From NCBI RefSeq assembly GCF_000411295.1, contig NZ_KE150421.1, positions 497,324 through 561,323 of the forward strand: DNA of 64,000 nucleotides. The letters run 5' to 3'. The translations under genes were made by a program, and so were the position numbers. The notes under the pieces are model-generated. The model saw only the letters and a list, made by a program, of their open reading frames with translations, searched no databases and was not told where the DNA came from. This DNA is from Paenisporosarcina sp. HGH0030 (GTDB lineage Bacteria; Bacillota; Bacilli; Bacillales_A; Planococcaceae). Below are positions 63,901 to 64,000 of this stretch, one piece after another (position 1 is the first letter of the stretch; each line of letters begins with the position of its first letter).

Positions 63901-64000
63901 CAACCTGGAGAACCGTTGTGTCTACCTGGACGAGTGTTCTGTCTACCTAGATTCCCATTCTGTCTACCTGGAGTGCCATTCCTTCAACCTGAAAGTTTCC
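63901..64000. repeat. 21-bp tandem repeat array (runs off the window)
   Basis: Units start at 63901, 63922, 63943, 63964 and 63985 (cut by the edge). Each begins C(T/A)ACCT(G/A)GA and most end TTCTGT. No gene follows within the window. Confidence 0.85.

Noticed and set aside
63901-64000. CRISPR array at the right edge
   Set aside because: Units are contiguous with 21-bp period and no unique spacers.

Overview
The window looks like the chromosome of a low-GC Gram-positive rod of the order Bacillales (Bacillaceae/Planococcaceae-like; the genus is a guess). The evidence is strong AGGAGG ribosome sites, many Rho-independent terminators, a proline T-box, ARG boxes, and blocks in Bacillus subtilis gene order: yqjM/namA, proC (proI), yqjP, yqjQ; and yoaS, yozG, yoaT. 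No rRNA, tRNA or CRISPR array was seen.

Layout. 0-2 kb: ECF sigma factor and membrane anti-sigma (DUF4179) pair. 2-4.3 kb: XerC/D-type recombinase and three small genes separated by a palindromic intergenic repeat that recurs through the window. 4.3-10.4 kb: two inverted copies of a hairpin-rich noncoding repeat bracket a cupin gene, proC-namA on the minus strand behind a T-box with a CCU (Pro) specifier, and yqjP-yqjQ on the plus strand. 10.5-13.2 kb: argGH with two candidate ARG boxes. 13.2-20 kb: small housekeeping genes, signal peptidase I, lipoproteins, GrpB and GNAT proteins, and a DppBC-like permease pair without ATPase or binding protein.

20-52 kb is an accessory 'secreted protease island'. 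It holds four large S8 (subtilisin-like) proteases: a tandem pair of about 1,390 aa with dockerin-like C-termini, and two of 1,271 and 1,240 aa from a second architecture. Interspersed are two OmpR-type two-component systems, a repeat-rich secreted protein, two fused ATPase-permease ABC half-transporters behind a clear operator, an XRE/TPR (RRNPP-like) regulator directly before the fourth protease, and relics of IS110, IS3, a histidine kinase and an integrase. The island has been rearranged: there is a 4.4-kb tandem duplication, a chimeric protease leader, and direct repeats flanking protease 3.

52-64 kb returns to scattered genes: DUF1259, a decayed yoaS-yozG pair before intact yoaT, yrdB, and an MhqR-like repressor relic next to an intact palindromic operator and the dioxygenase/FMN-reductase pair it probably controlled. 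Then come two MFS pumps, a LysE exporter, a DUF4306 membrane protein, a 57-aa ORF with a possible CTG start, and a 21-bp tandem repeat running off the right edge.

Functional names rest on family motifs I recognise and on synteny. Regulatory links between neighbours are inference.
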